NCBI RefSeq assembly: GCF_009769385.1
Contig: NZ_VKAB01000012.1
Coordinates: forward strand, 62,001-126,000
DNA: 64,000 nucleotides
Reading direction: 5' to 3'
DNA from: Saccharothrix deserti
Lineage (GTDB): Bacteria; Actinomycetota; Actinomycetes; Mycobacteriales; Pseudonocardiaceae
The translations under genes were made by a program, and so were the position numbers. The notes below the pieces were generated by a model, which saw only the letters and a program-made list of their open reading frames with translations, made no database searches and was not told where the DNA came from. Positions 35,641 through 44,282 of the stretch are shown one piece after another (the first letter of the stretch is position 1; each line of letters opens with the position of its first letter).

Positions 35641-37035
35641 ATGGAGTTCAGCCGGAGCCGACGACGACGGGTCCTCGCGACCGCCGCCACCCTGATCACC
35701 GCCGTGCCGCTCGCGGTCGTCGCCACCATGGCGGCCGACGCCGCGGTGCCACCGACCCCGCCGGGCTGGACGCTCCAGTGGAGCGACGACTTCAACGGCG
35801 CCGCGAACACGCTGCCGTCGTCCTCGAACTGGATCTTCGACCTCGGCCACGCCTACCCCGGCGGTCCGGGCAACTGGGGCACCGGCGAGATCCAGAACTA
35901 CACCAACAGCACGAACAACATCAAACTCGACGGCGCGGGTAACCTGCGCATCACCGCGCTGCGCGACGGCGCGGGCACCTGGACGTCGGCCCGCATCGAG
36001 ACCCAGCGGGCGAACTTCAAGCCGCCGGCGGGCGGCAAGCTCGCCATCGAGGGCCGTATCCAGATGCCCAACGTCAGCGGTCAGGCCGCCCTCGGCTACT
36101 GGCCCGCGTTCTGGGCTCTCGGCTCGCCCTACCGCGGCAACTACTGGAACTGGCCGTCCATCGGCGAGTTCGACATCATGGAGAACGTCAACGGCATCAA
36201 CTCCGTGTGGGGCGTGCTGCACTGCGGCGTGAACCCCGGCGGGCCGTGCAACGAGACCAATGGCCTCGGCGCGAGCCGGACGTGCCCCGGCGCGTCGTGC
36301 CAGTCGGCGTTCCACACCTACCGGTTCGAGTGGGACGACAGCGTGTCGCCCAAGGCGTTCCGCTGGTACGTGGATGGGCAGCAGTTCCACAGCGTCAACC
36401 AGAACCAGGTCGACGCGACCACGTGGAACAACATGACCGGCCACGCGGGCTACTTCATCCTGCTGAACCTGGCCATGGGCGGCGCGTTCCCCGACGGCGT
36501 CGCGGGCCACGCCACGCCGACCTCGGCCACGGTGCCCGGTCACTCGCTGCTGGTGGACTACGTCGCGGTCTGGACGGCCGGTGGGAGCACTCCGCCGACC
36601 ACCACGACCACCAACCCGCCCGGCGGCAGCGGGTGGGACGCGTTCGCCGACATCCAGGCCGAGCAGGCCACGTCGCGGTCCGGCGGTTCGATCGAGGCGG
36701 CCGAGGGCGGTCAGGCGGTGGCGCAACTGCGCAACGGCAACTCGTTGCGCTTCTCGGGTGTCCGGTTCGGCTCCCGCACCGCCACGCAGTTCATCGCACG
36801 GGCGGCGTCCGGCGCGTCCGGCGGGGTGAGCGGCCTGGTCGAGGTGCGGCTGGACAGCCCGACCGCGGCGCCGGTCGGCAGCTTCGCCATCGCCAACACC
36901 GGTGGCTGGCAGAGCTGGCGCACGGTGCCCGCGAACATCTCCGGGATCACCGGCACGCACGACGTCTACATCACGTTCACCAGCGGCCAGCCCGCGCCGT
37001 ACGTGAGCGTGAACTGGATCCGTTTCGGCACGTAA
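35641..37035 (+). CDS. Secreted GH16 endo-beta-1,3-glucanase with a CBM6-type module
   Basis: A 464-residue exported enzyme that cleaves beta-1,3-glucans such as laminarin or fungal wall glucan. A signal peptide (RSRRRRVLATAATLITAVPLAVVATMAADA) ends near residue 37. The GH16 jelly-roll domain (about 40-315) carries the catalytic EFDIME motif with Glu176, Asp178 and Glu181, plus YWPAFWALG, WGVLHCG and FILLNLAMGG. A Thr/Pro linker leads to a C-terminal carbohydrate-binding module (about 335-464: DIQAEQATSRSGG, ANTGGWQSWRTVPANI, VNWIRFG), typical of CBM6. ATG 35641 lies after AAGGAGG. Control by the upstream CebR-like palindrome is inferred. Confidence 0.96.
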   Translation: MEFSRSRRRRVLATAATLITAVPLAVVATMAADAAVPPTPPGWTLQWSDDFNGAANTLPSSSNWIFDLGHAYPGGPGNWGTGEIQNYTNSTNNIKLDGAGNLRITALRDGAGTWTSARIETQRANFKPPAGGKLAIEGRIQMPNVSGQAALGYWPAFWALGSPYRGNYWNWPSIGEFDIMENVNGINSVWGVLHCGVNPGGPCNETNGLGASRTCPGASCQSAFHTYRFEWDDSVSPKAFRWYVDGQQFHSVNQNQVDATTWNNMTGHAGYFILLNLAMGGAFPDGVAGHATPTSATVPGHSLLVDYVAVWTAGGSTPPTTTTTNPPGGSGWDAFADIQAEQATSRSGGSIEAAEGGQAVAQLRNGNSLRFSGVRFGSRTATQFIARAASGASGGVSGLVEVRLDSPTAAPVGSFAIANTGGWQSWRTVPANISGITGTHDVYITFTSGQPAPYVSVNWIRFGT

Positions 37036-37094
37036 GTGCTCGTGGCGGGTCGCGCATGCCTCCTCCTGCGCGGCCCGCCACTACCATCGTTCGG

Positions 37095-37769
37095 GTGTAC
37101 GAGGAACAGCCGTTCCCCGGTGTGGCCTGCGTGTGGCGGCGGACCACGCCGTCGACCGCCGTGGCGCGGATCGTGCCGGACGGGTGCACCGACATCATCT
37201 ACTCGGCCGCCACCGGTGACGTGTTCGTCGCCGGGCCGGACACGGTCGGGCACGTGACCCCCATGAGGTCGGGTGCGTTGTTCGGCGTGCGCTTCGGTCC
37301 CGGCGTGGGGCCCTCGGCGTTGGGTGTTCCCGCAGTCGAACTGCGTGACCAGCGCGTTCCGCTGGAGGCGCTGTGGGGGCCGTCGTCACGTCTGGAGGAC
37401 GCCCTCGGTGCGGCCGACGACCCGTGCGCGGTGCTCGCGTCGGCCGCGGTGGCGCGGTTGCGGGAGACGCCGCCGGAGCCCGTGGTGGGTGCGATCGCGT
37501 CGGCCGTGTCGTCGTCCAGCGTGGGTGAACTGGCCTGGTCGTTGGGGTTCAGCGCCCGCCAGCTGCACCGGCGCAGCCTGGCCGCGTTCGGCTACGGGCC
37601 CAAGGTGCTGCACCGGGTGCTGCGGTTCGACCGGGCGGTCAAGCTGGCGTGGGCGGGCGTGCCGTTCGCCGACATCGCCCACCGCACCGGATATGCGGAC
37701 CAGGCGCACCTGTCGCGCGAGGTGCGCGAACTTGCCGGCGTGCCGCTGGGTCAGCTGATCCGGCCGTAG
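37095..37769 (+). CDS. AraC-family transcriptional regulator
   Basis: A 224-residue regulator. The N-terminal part (1-110) has IVPDGCTDIIY and FVAGPDTVGHV, the pattern of the DUF6597/XylR-like N-domain of small AraC regulators. The C-terminal double helix-turn-helix is at about 140-222 (SVGELAWSLGFSARQLHRRS, FADIAHRTGYADQAHLSREV, AGVPLGQL). GTG 37095 begins VYEEQPFPGVACVWRR; there is no ribosome site of note. It follows the glucanase gene by 59 bp in the same direction and could be co-transcribed. Its 3' end overlaps the convergent gene by 19 bp. Confidence 0.9.
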   Translation: MYEEQPFPGVACVWRRTTPSTAVARIVPDGCTDIIYSAATGDVFVAGPDTVGHVTPMRSGALFGVRFGPGVGPSALGVPAVELRDQRVPLEALWGPSSRLEDALGAADDPCAVLASAAVARLRETPPEPVVGAIASAVSSSSVGELAWSLGFSARQLHRRSLAAFGYGPKVLHRVLRFDRAVKLAWAGVPFADIAHRTGYADQAHLSREVRELAGVPLGQLIRP

Positions 37770-38614
37770 GCGCGCAGCGTCAGCAACGCCTCGATGGTGA
37801 TGACCGGCCGCCACTCGTAGGTCGTCACGGGGGTCCACGCGGGCCACGGGAACGTCCACCCGCCGTCCTCCCGCTGGGCGGCGGCCAGCTCGTCGAGGTC
37901 CCGGTCCATCTCGTCGTCGCTGAACCAGCGCCTGGCCAGGCTGTCCGGGGTCGGCGCGTAGTGGTTGGGCTTGTGCGTCTCCCCCGCCGCGTACCCCTCG
38001 GGCGCCTGGCCTTCGCCGACGTCGACGAGCCCCTGGTCGCGCACCAGCTCGCCCAGCCGCTGCGCCTCCCGTTCGGCCCTCGGCCGGTCGGGCACGTGGT
38101 CGAGGAAGCGGACGCTCGCGTTGGCCTCGTACGGGTGCGTTTTGGCCAGGTCGCCGATGCGCTGCCAGCAGAACGCGGTCGCGCCGCCCAGCCAGGGGTG
38201 CTCGACGCCCATCTTGTGCAGGACGCTCGCCAGCAGTGCCGTCATCAGCAGGTCGCTGTCTTCCGACACCTGCCACCACGGCGCGTGCGGGTGGTCACGG
38301 GCGGTGGCCAGGCTGTTCGGCACGCCCCCGTCCGGGTTGGTGATCGTGGTCAGGAAGTCGCACGCCTGCCCGACGTGGTCGGTCACGCCCAGCTCGTCGA
38401 ACAGGGACAACGCCGTGTACGTGTGCAATGGCTGACTCGTCGGCCCACGCCCGTCGGGCTCCAGGGCATGCCCGAACCCGCCGTCGTCGTTCCGGTAGGC
38501 CAGCACCGCCGCCGTGACGGGCTCGACCGGCCCGCCGTCGAAGAGGTGCAGGAACCGCCGCTGTTCGAGGACGCGTGCGTTGAGCCAGAGGAATGAACGG
38601 GCTGCTTCGATCAT
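37751..38614 (-). CDS. Terpene cyclase/prenyltransferase alpha-toroid-like protein
   Basis: A 287-residue soluble protein with the helical repeats of the squalene-cyclase/prenyltransferase fold: AYRNDDGGFGHALEPDGRG, FLTTITNPDGGVPN and AAQREDGGWTFPWPAWTP, i.e. QxxDGGW/F-type turns, each followed by a helix. No DxDD cyclase acid motif is present, so catalysis is uncertain; many actinobacteria carry such proteins as unannotated hydrolase- or inhibitor-like toroids. ATG 38614 (MIEAARSFLWLN) is preferred over a longer frame to 38677 because the upstream residues are unconserved in style. Convergent with the AraC gene. Confidence 0.82.
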   Translation of the reverse strand: MIEAARSFLWLNARVLEQRRFLHLFDGGPVEPVTAAVLAYRNDDGGFGHALEPDGRGPTSQPLHTYTALSLFDELGVTDHVGQACDFLTTITNPDGGVPNSLATARDHPHAPWWQVSEDSDLLMTALLASVLHKMGVEHPWLGGATAFCWQRIGDLAKTHPYEANASVRFLDHVPDRPRAEREAQRLGELVRDQGLVDVGEGQAPEGYAAGETHKPNHYAPTPDSLARRWFSDDEMDRDLDELAAAQREDGGWTFPWPAWTPVTTYEWRPVITIEALLTLRAYGRIS

Positions 38615-38764
38615 GCCACTGACGGTAGGCCCGCCGAGGTCCCGCCGTCTTGAACAGATCGGACGTCCATCCCCCACCGGGAGTAACCACCGCGATACCC
38701 CGGACGTGGCCGGACCCCTGTGCCATCATCATTTCGGGCAGTTCAGCGTGAGGGGAGCACGGCA

Positions 38765-39181
38765 ATGTTGGACGCCGAGAGCGGCGGGGGCATGCGGCGG
38801 ATCGGGTTCGTGGCGGACACCGTGGCGCCCAGCGGACCGGGAGCGGGGCTGGTGTCCACCCAGACGCAATTCAGCGTCGACCCGGAGCAGGCCCAGAAGC
38901 TGATCGACGGCCTAGCCGACGCGCGTGACCGGTTGCAGAAGTTGAACCGCGACGCCAACATGCTCCAGTCCATGGGGTCACCCGGCAAGGACGTCTACAG
39001 CGGGATGGCGACCCTCGCCATCCAGCGGACGGCCGGCGAGGACGTGGGCGGTTACGCCTGGGCCAACAAGATGGCGTTCGACGCCCTGAACAACACGATC
39101 CAGAGCATCCAGGCCTCGTTGAACACATACAAGAACCAGGACGAGACCACTGCAGACGCCTTCAAGGGCGAGGGGAAATAG
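38765..39181 (+). CDS. EspC-like (WXG100-related) type VII secretion substrate
   Basis: A 138-residue helical protein, first gene of a four-gene type VII-associated operon. The region from QFSVDPEQAQKLIDGLADA to the end forms two helices joined by a loop (MGSPGKDVYSGMATLAIQRT), as in the EspC/WXG100 superfamily. The C-terminal helix ends in YKNQD, fitting the YxxxD/E secretion signal of mycobacterial type VII substrates. ATG 38765 follows GAGGGGAG. The next gene begins 3 bases after the stop. It probably is exported as part of an effector complex; the ESX core secretion genes are not in this window. Confidence 0.78.
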   Translation: MLDAESGGGMRRIGFVADTVAPSGPGAGLVSTQTQFSVDPEQAQKLIDGLADARDRLQKLNRDANMLQSMGSPGKDVYSGMATLAIQRTAGEDVGGYAWANKMAFDALNNTIQSIQASLNTYKNQDETTADAFKGEGK

Positions 39182-39184
39182 TCG

Positions 39185-39796
39185 ATGAGGCGAGCAGTAC
39201 TGGCAGTGGTTTCTGCGGCGTCCCTGGCGCTGGCGGCGGGCTGCACCTCGGTCGGTGGCTCACCGACTGCGGCCGAGACCACGAGCGCGACGAGCACGTC
39301 CACCGGGTCCACCGACACCTCGGAGGCGTCGGGCAAGGCGCCCGCGATCACCGGTCCCGAACTGGACCTGTCGAAGTTCAGCGGACCGTGCGACATGCTG
39401 ACGTCCGCCCAGTTGTCCGCCCGCGGCGTCACCAAGGCAGGCGAGGAACGGGCCGCGCCGACGGGCCGCGGCTGCGACTGGACTCCGGACGACCGCGCCT
39501 TCGGCACCAGCTTCGGCGCCACGTTCCTGACCGAGTCCAAGGGGCTGGACGGCTTCTACCAGAACCGCGACGACTTCGCGGTGTTCGAGCCGACCGAGGT
39601 GGCCGGATACCCGGCGGTGAACAGTGACCTCATCGACATAAAGAGCGGCTCGTGCTCGACGGCCGTCGGGGTGGCCAAGGGCGAGGGCTTCGTCGTCCAG
39701 ATCAACGTGAACGACAAGAAACTCCCCGAGTACGGGAACCCGTGCTCAGTGTCCAGCGCGATCGCGGAAACCGTGATCGGGAACTTGAGAGGGTAG
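39185..39796 (+). CDS. DUF3558 lipoprotein
   Basis: A 203-residue lipoprotein. The signal peptide has the lipobox LALAAGC (lipid-bearing Cys near 20), followed by a Thr/Ser-rich linker and a DUF3558 domain. This holds DLSKFSGPCDMLTSAQLSAR, GRGCDWTPDD, VAGYPAVN and the paired cysteines SCSTAVGVA and NPCSVSSAIAE. DUF3558 proteins are abundant in Pseudonocardiales, often beside PPE/EspG genes. The ATG is 3 bases after the previous stop, and the next gene follows after 5 bases, so the operon is tight. Function is unknown; possibly an outer-face factor for the secreted partner. Confidence 0.92.
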   Translation: MRRAVLAVVSAASLALAAGCTSVGGSPTAAETTSATSTSTGSTDTSEASGKAPAITGPELDLSKFSGPCDMLTSAQLSARGVTKAGEERAAPTGRGCDWTPDDRAFGTSFGATFLTESKGLDGFYQNRDDFAVFEPTEVAGYPAVNSDLIDIKSGSCSTAVGVAKGEGFVVQINVNDKKLPEYGNPCSVSSAIAETVIGNLRG

Positions 39797-39801
39797 GGGC
39801 C

Positions 39802-41133
39802 ATGGCCGGCGACGTCGAGATGGACCTACCCGGGTTCGCGTTGTTGCAGCTGGGCATCGGTGCGAACAAGATCTACGGCTGGTTCCGCGAGGGCAAGGGC
39901 GCGTCGCAGACGACCGACGTCGGCGATCAGACGTGGACCGACATCGCCACCGGTCAGGACCAGATCAGCGAGTTGATCAACCGGGCGGTGCGCGAATCGG
40001 GCGCCGCGTGGGAGGGCGTGGCGGGCGATCAGGCCCGCGCCTCGACCACACCCCTCGCCAGCTGGTCGGACACGGCGAGTACCAGCGCCACCACCGCCGG
40101 GCAGAACACCGCCGAGATCAGCCGTGCGTTCCGGGTCGCGGAGAGCGAAGTCCAGAAGCCCGTCGACGTGCCGGACAAGCCTTGGTACAACGACGCGATC
40201 CCGTGGGACACCGACTACGACGACGCGGTCGAGCAGAGCCAGGAAGTCAACTCGCACAACATGCAGGTGCTGAGCACGTACGGCACCACGGTCAACGCGG
40301 CCAGCGCGAGCATGCCGACGTTCGAGTCGCCCGGCGAGGTCGACGGCAACCTCAAGGAAGACCCGATCGAGATCCAGCCGCCCAAGCCCGGCAAGGGCAA
40401 GGACGATCCCGATGGCACCGGGGACGGTACCGGCGACGGGACGGGTGACAAGACCGGCGACGGTACGACGAAGCCGTCGTGGGTCGACCCGACGATCCCG
40501 GGCACGAACGACGACGGCACGACCAGGAAGTCGTCGGTGCTGCCCGACGTCAACAAGCCCCAGGTCGATGTGCCGTATCGGCCGCCGGACCCGACGAGGG
40601 ACCCGCGCCTGCCGTACGACCCGCGGTTGCCCTATGACCCCAGGTTGCCGTACGACCCGCGCAACCCGAACGATCCGCGCAACCCCAACAACCCGCGCAA
40701 CCGTCCCCCGGTCACGCCGGGCGTGCCACGCGTCCCTGGCGTCCCCGGTGGTGGCGGTGGCGATGGCGGCATGGGCCGCGGCGGCGGAGGCGGTGGCGGT
40801 GGGATGGGCGCCGGGCGGATCCCAGGCATGGGTGGTCCCGGTATGGGCGGTGCCGGCGGGTTCGGTCCCGGCGGCACGTCCGGTGCGATGGGGCACGGCG
40901 AGGGACGCGGCGGCTTCGGCCCCGGCGGCGGCGCGGGCGGTTTCGGGCCCGGCGGTGCGGCGGGTGCTCGGGGCGGTGCCGGTGCCGCCGGTATGGGAGC
41001 GGGTATGGGCGCCGGTGGTGCTCGCGGTCAGGGTGACGAGGACAAGGAACACAAGGCCGCGTCGTACCTGCAGGAGACCGAGGACATCTTCGGTGACGGC
41101 AAGATGGTGGCCCCGCCGGTCATCGGCGAATAG
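39802..41133 (+). CDS. PPE-like type VII substrate with Pro-Asp-Arg and Gly-rich tail
   Basis: A 443-residue protein. The N-terminal ~190 residues form a PPE/WXG-like helical domain (INRAVRESGAAWEGVAGDQA with the W-x-G turn, SWSDTASTSATTAGQNTAEI, YDDAVEQSQEVNSHNMQVL). The tail is low complexity: GTGDGTGDGTGDKTG, then PYDPRL three times with NPNDPRN/NPNNPRN variants, then an 150-residue Gly/Met-rich region (GGAGGFGPGG). It ends with a charged segment (DEDKEHKAASYLQETEDIF). PPE proteins need an EspG chaperone, which is encoded directly downstream. ATG 39802 lies 5 bases after the lipoprotein stop. Tail repeats probably vary in length between strains. Confidence 0.82.
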   Translation: MAGDVEMDLPGFALLQLGIGANKIYGWFREGKGASQTTDVGDQTWTDIATGQDQISELINRAVRESGAAWEGVAGDQARASTTPLASWSDTASTSATTAGQNTAEISRAFRVAESEVQKPVDVPDKPWYNDAIPWDTDYDDAVEQSQEVNSHNMQVLSTYGTTVNAASASMPTFESPGEVDGNLKEDPIEIQPPKPGKGKDDPDGTGDGTGDGTGDKTGDGTTKPSWVDPTIPGTNDDGTTRKSSVLPDVNKPQVDVPYRPPDPTRDPRLPYDPRLPYDPRLPYDPRNPNDPRNPNNPRNRPPVTPGVPRVPGVPGGGGGDGGMGRGGGGGGGGMGAGRIPGMGGPGMGGAGGFGPGGTSGAMGHGEGRGGFGPGGGAGGFGPGGAAGARGGAGAAGMGAGMGAGGARGQGDEDKEHKAASYLQETEDIFGDGKMVAPPVIGE

Positions 41134-41149
41134 GTGAACAGGGGGGAAC

Positions 41150-41968
41150 GTGCTGCGCACCAGGGTCGCCATCCCGGTCGTCGCGCTCTACAACGCCTGG
41201 CAGGCCGAAGGTCTGCCGACGCTGCACAACGCGCTGCTGGCCCAGGTCGACTTCGACGAGGACCGACTCGCCGAGGGTGACGTCTCGGGCCTGGCCGACC
41301 TCGCCGCCCGCGGCTGGGCCGAGTTGGAACGGCTGGGTCTGGCACGCGGTCGGCAGGTGCACGCCGACCTGGGCCGGTCGCTGCGCCTGATCGCGGACGC
41401 GAGCGCCGAGTACTACGCGTTCTTCAACCAGGGCGACGGCGACACGCGCACCGCCCTGGTGGTGCAGTCGGGTGACGAGGCGCTGCGCGTGGTGTTGCGG
41501 GCGGACAAGCACTTCGTGCTGGAGCCGGTGCGGGTCGAGGACGTGGTGCAGTCGCTGGTGTCGGCGCTGCCGGAGGCCAAGCCGGGACGTGGCGGCGTGA
41601 TCTCGCTGCCCGCGGACGCGTTGACCGACAAGCCGCGCCGGCCCCGGCCGGACGAGGAGGGCGGGTCGTTCCTGCAAGCCAGCAGGCCGACCGGGGCGCA
41701 CGTCAGCGAGGCGCAGCAGGTGCGCAAGCTGCTGGCCGAACAACGCACCGGCGGCGGCCAGCTGTACGCCGCGCGGCGTGACCGGTTCGGGCGCAAGCAG
41801 CGCTGCGCGGCGCCGCTGACCTACTTCGACACGATCACCGGTCGTTACCTGTCGGCGAAGGCGCCCGGCGGCGACGGCACGCCGTGGATCACCGTGCAGC
41901 CGGCCGACTTCACCACGTTGCAGAACAGGTTGCGGCAGCTCAGCGCCGACGCAGCGCCTCGCGGTTGA
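41150..41968 (+). CDS. EspG-family type VII secretion chaperone
   Basis: A 272-residue cytoplasmic protein. It starts MLRTRVAIPVVALYNAWQAE and has the EspG landmarks ELERLGLARGRQVHADLG, ASAEYYAFFN, TALVVQSGDEALRVVLRADKHFVLEPV and SEAQQVRKLLAEQRTGGGQLYAARRDRFGRK, with a final motif FDTITGRYLS. EspG proteins bind the tips of PE-PPE dimers and keep them soluble for export by a cognate ESX system. The adjacent PPE-like gene 16 bases upstream is the obvious client. GTG 41150 follows GGGGGGAA. The 3' end overlaps the convergent oxidase gene by 29 bp. Confidence 0.88.
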   Translation: MLRTRVAIPVVALYNAWQAEGLPTLHNALLAQVDFDEDRLAEGDVSGLADLAARGWAELERLGLARGRQVHADLGRSLRLIADASAEYYAFFNQGDGDTRTALVVQSGDEALRVVLRADKHFVLEPVRVEDVVQSLVSALPEAKPGRGGVISLPADALTDKPRRPRPDEEGGSFLQASRPTGAHVSEAQQVRKLLAEQRTGGGQLYAARRDRFGRKQRCAAPLTYFDTITGRYLSAKAPGGDGTPWITVQPADFTTLQNRLRQLSADAAPRG

Positions 41969-43100
41969 GCTCGGCCGGGCTGCGGTGCCCGGACAGGCCG
42001 AGGGTGAGGTCGAAGTCGGCGAGCAGGCTGCGCAACACGTGCCGCACGCCGACCTGCCCGCCGTGCGCCAGGCCGTAGGCGAACGGACGGCCGACGAGCA
42101 CGGCCTTCGCGCCCAACGCGAGGGCCTTGACGATGTCCGCGCCGCCGCGGATGCCGGAGTCGAACAGCACCTCGACCTGCTCGCCGACCGCGTCGGCGAT
42201 CTCCGGCAGCACCTCCAGCGACCCGACCGCACCGTCCACCTGCCGTCCGCCGTGGTTGGAGACGACGATGCCGTCCACACCCGCGTCCACGGCCTTGCGC
42301 GCGTCGTCCACGTGCTGGATGCCCTTGAGCACGATCGGCCCGTCCCAGTGCTCGCGCAGGAACGACAGCTGGTCCCACGACTTGTCGGTGCCGGTGAACA
42401 ACTGCACCCAGCGCAGGATCGCCATCGGCAGGTCGTCTTCGGGTGACGCGGCGAGCCCCGCCCGGAACGCCGGGTCGGAGAACGGGATGGCCGTCCCGAT
42501 ACCGCGCAGGAACGGCAGGTAGGACTGGTCGAGGTCGTGCGGACGCCAGGCGAGGGTCCACGTGTCGAGCGTGACGACGAGCACCCGGTACCCGGCCTTG
42601 CGCGCCCGGTCGAGGATGCTCGCGGCCACGTCCGGGTCGTTCGGCCAGTAGAGCTGGAACCACCGGGCGACGTCACCGGCGGCGGCCGCAACCTCCTCGA
42701 TCGTGTGCGAGGAGGCGGTCGACAACACGAACGGCACACCGAGTTCGGCGGCGGCACGTGCGGTAGCCAGTTCCCCGTCCGGGTGCAGGATCGCCTGAAC
42801 ACCAACCGGCGCAAGCAGAACCGGTGCGGGCATGTCCGTGCCCAGCACAGACACCCCAAGATGCCGCTCGGTGGCGTTGGTGAGCATCCGCGGCACGATC
42901 CGCCAGTCGTCGAACGCCTCCCGGTTGGCCCGAGCCGTAGCCCCGCCACCGGCCGCACCCGCCACGTACCAGAACGGCCCGGGCCCCAGCCGTTCCCGAG
43001 CCGACGCCTCCAGCCCCTCGGGGTCGGTGGTGAACGGTGGCAGGTTGCCGGCCAGGCCCTGAAGGTAGATCTCGTTCTGGTACGCGGCGAATCCGGTCAT
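41940..43100 (-). CDS. Lactate 2-monooxygenase-like alpha-hydroxy-acid oxidase (FMN)
   Basis: A 386-residue FMN-dependent TIM-barrel enzyme. The family signature SNHGGRQVDGAVGSLEVLP near 278-296 holds the catalytic His/Arg, and FMN-phosphate motifs are DSGIRGGADIVKALALGA and VLVGRPFAYGLA. The insert HDLDQSYLPFLRGIGTAI and the N-terminus FAAYQNEIYLQGLAGNLPPF match lactate 2-monooxygenase (lactate to acetate, CO2 and water) better than glycolate oxidase. It is the last gene of a minus-strand run with an antiporter gene 12 bases upstream, so it might be expressed with it. Substrate assignment is by similarity pattern. Confidence 0.92.
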   Translation of the reverse strand: MTGFAAYQNEIYLQGLAGNLPPFTTDPEGLEASARERLGPGPFWYVAGAAGGGATARANREAFDDWRIVPRMLTNATERHLGVSVLGTDMPAPVLLAPVGVQAILHPDGELATARAAAELGVPFVLSTASSHTIEEVAAAAGDVARWFQLYWPNDPDVAASILDRARKAGYRVLVVTLDTWTLAWRPHDLDQSYLPFLRGIGTAIPFSDPAFRAGLAASPEDDLPMAILRWVQLFTGTDKSWDQLSFLREHWDGPIVLKGIQHVDDARKAVDAGVDGIVVSNHGGRQVDGAVGSLEVLPEIADAVGEQVEVLFDSGIRGGADIVKALALGAKAVLVGRPFAYGLAHGGQVGVRHVLRSLLADFDLTLGLSGHRSPAELNREALRRR

Positions 43101-43112
43101 GGGTTCACCTTG

Positions 43113-44282
43113 CTACACGAACAGGCGTTTCGGCAGGAGCCACGTCAGGCGGTTCGACCGCAGCACGGCCAGCGGACCGACGACGGCCAGCAGGAGGACG
43201 TAACCCGCTACGAACGGGGCGACGCGGGGGTCCAGGCCGGCGGTTACCGCCATTGCCGCCAGTACCAGGGAGAACTCGCCGCGCGTCAGCACGGTCAAGC
43301 CGATGTCCACGGCCTGCTGCCGGTCGAACGAGTGCAGTTTGGCGGCGAACAGGCCCGCGCCCAGGTTGAGCACGATGGTCACCGCGACCGCCGCCAGGAT
43401 CGGCAGCACGACCGTTCCCACGGCCCTCGGGTCGATGCTCAGCCCGAAGATGAAGAAGAACAGCGCCCCGAACGCGTCCCGCAGTGGCAGCACGAGTTTG
43501 TGCACGCGTGGCGCGACGCCGGAACCACCCAGTACGGCACCGACCATGAAGGCGCCGATCGCGTCGGACACGCCCAGCTCGTGCGCGACGGCCGCACCGG
43601 TGACCGCCACACCCACGAAGCACACGACCAGCAGCTCGTCGTCCGCCGAACCGAACAGCCTGGTCACCACCCGGCCACCCCAGCGCGCGATCGCGGCCAG
43701 CACCAGCAGGAACGCGAACGCCTTGGCGAAGTCCACCAGCGCGGACACACCGGACGTGCCGCTGAGCACGGGTTGCAGCACCGCCAGGTACAGCGCGAGG
43801 AACACGTCCTCGATCACGATGATGCCCATCACCAGCCGTGACTCGGGGTTGCGCAACCGCCGCGCCTCGACCAGCAGTTTCGTCACGATCGCCGACGACG
43901 AGATGCCGATCGCCCCGGCGATCACCAGCGCCTCGCGCGTGCCCCAGCCCAGCGCGAACCCGAAAGCCAGGCCACCGCCGATGTTGAGCACCAGGTAACC
44001 GGTACCGGCCAACGCCAACCGGCGCCCGCCCGACACCAGGTCGTCCACCGAGAACTCGAGCCCCAGGTAGAACAGGAGGAACACCAGGCCTAGTCCGGAC
44101 AGGACGCCCATCTCGCCGGGATCGTCCACAAGCGACAGACCGGGTGTGTTGGGGCCGAACAGGATCCCGGCCACCATGAACAGCGGGATGGTGGGCAGTC
44201 CGATCCGGACTCCCGCCCGAGCGATGACGCCGGCGGCCAGGAACGCACCGCCGACCGCGAGCAAAGCGTGTCCTGTGTTCAC
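43113..44282 (-). CDS. Cation:proton antiporter, CPA2/Kef type
   Basis: A 389-residue polytopic antiporter with about 12 hydrophobic segments. Typical motifs are PLFMVAGILFGPNTPGL near residue 40, LVFLLFYLGLEFSVDDL near 75, the discontinuous-helix region AIGISSSAIVTKLL near 125, and DAIGAFMVGAVLGGSG near 250. The C-terminal RCK/TrkA regulatory domain of KefB/C is absent, so gating must be intrinsic or by a partner. Its ATG overlaps the stop of the fused SecDF gene by 4 bases. It exchanges Na+ or K+ for protons and may supply or use the same proton gradient that drives SecDF. Confidence 0.92.
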   Translation of the reverse strand: MNTGHALLAVGGAFLAAGVIARAGVRIGLPTIPLFMVAGILFGPNTPGLSLVDDPGEMGVLSGLGLVFLLFYLGLEFSVDDLVSGGRRLALAGTGYLVLNIGGGLAFGFALGWGTREALVIAGAIGISSSAIVTKLLVEARRLRNPESRLVMGIIVIEDVFLALYLAVLQPVLSGTSGVSALVDFAKAFAFLLVLAAIARWGGRVVTRLFGSADDELLVVCFVGVAVTGAAVAHELGVSDAIGAFMVGAVLGGSGVAPRVHKLVLPLRDAFGALFFFIFGLSIDPRAVGTVVLPILAAVAVTIVLNLGAGLFAAKLHSFDRQQAVDIGLTVLTRGEFSLVLAAMAVTAGLDPRVAPFVAGYVLLLAVVGPLAVLRSNRLTWLLPKRLFV

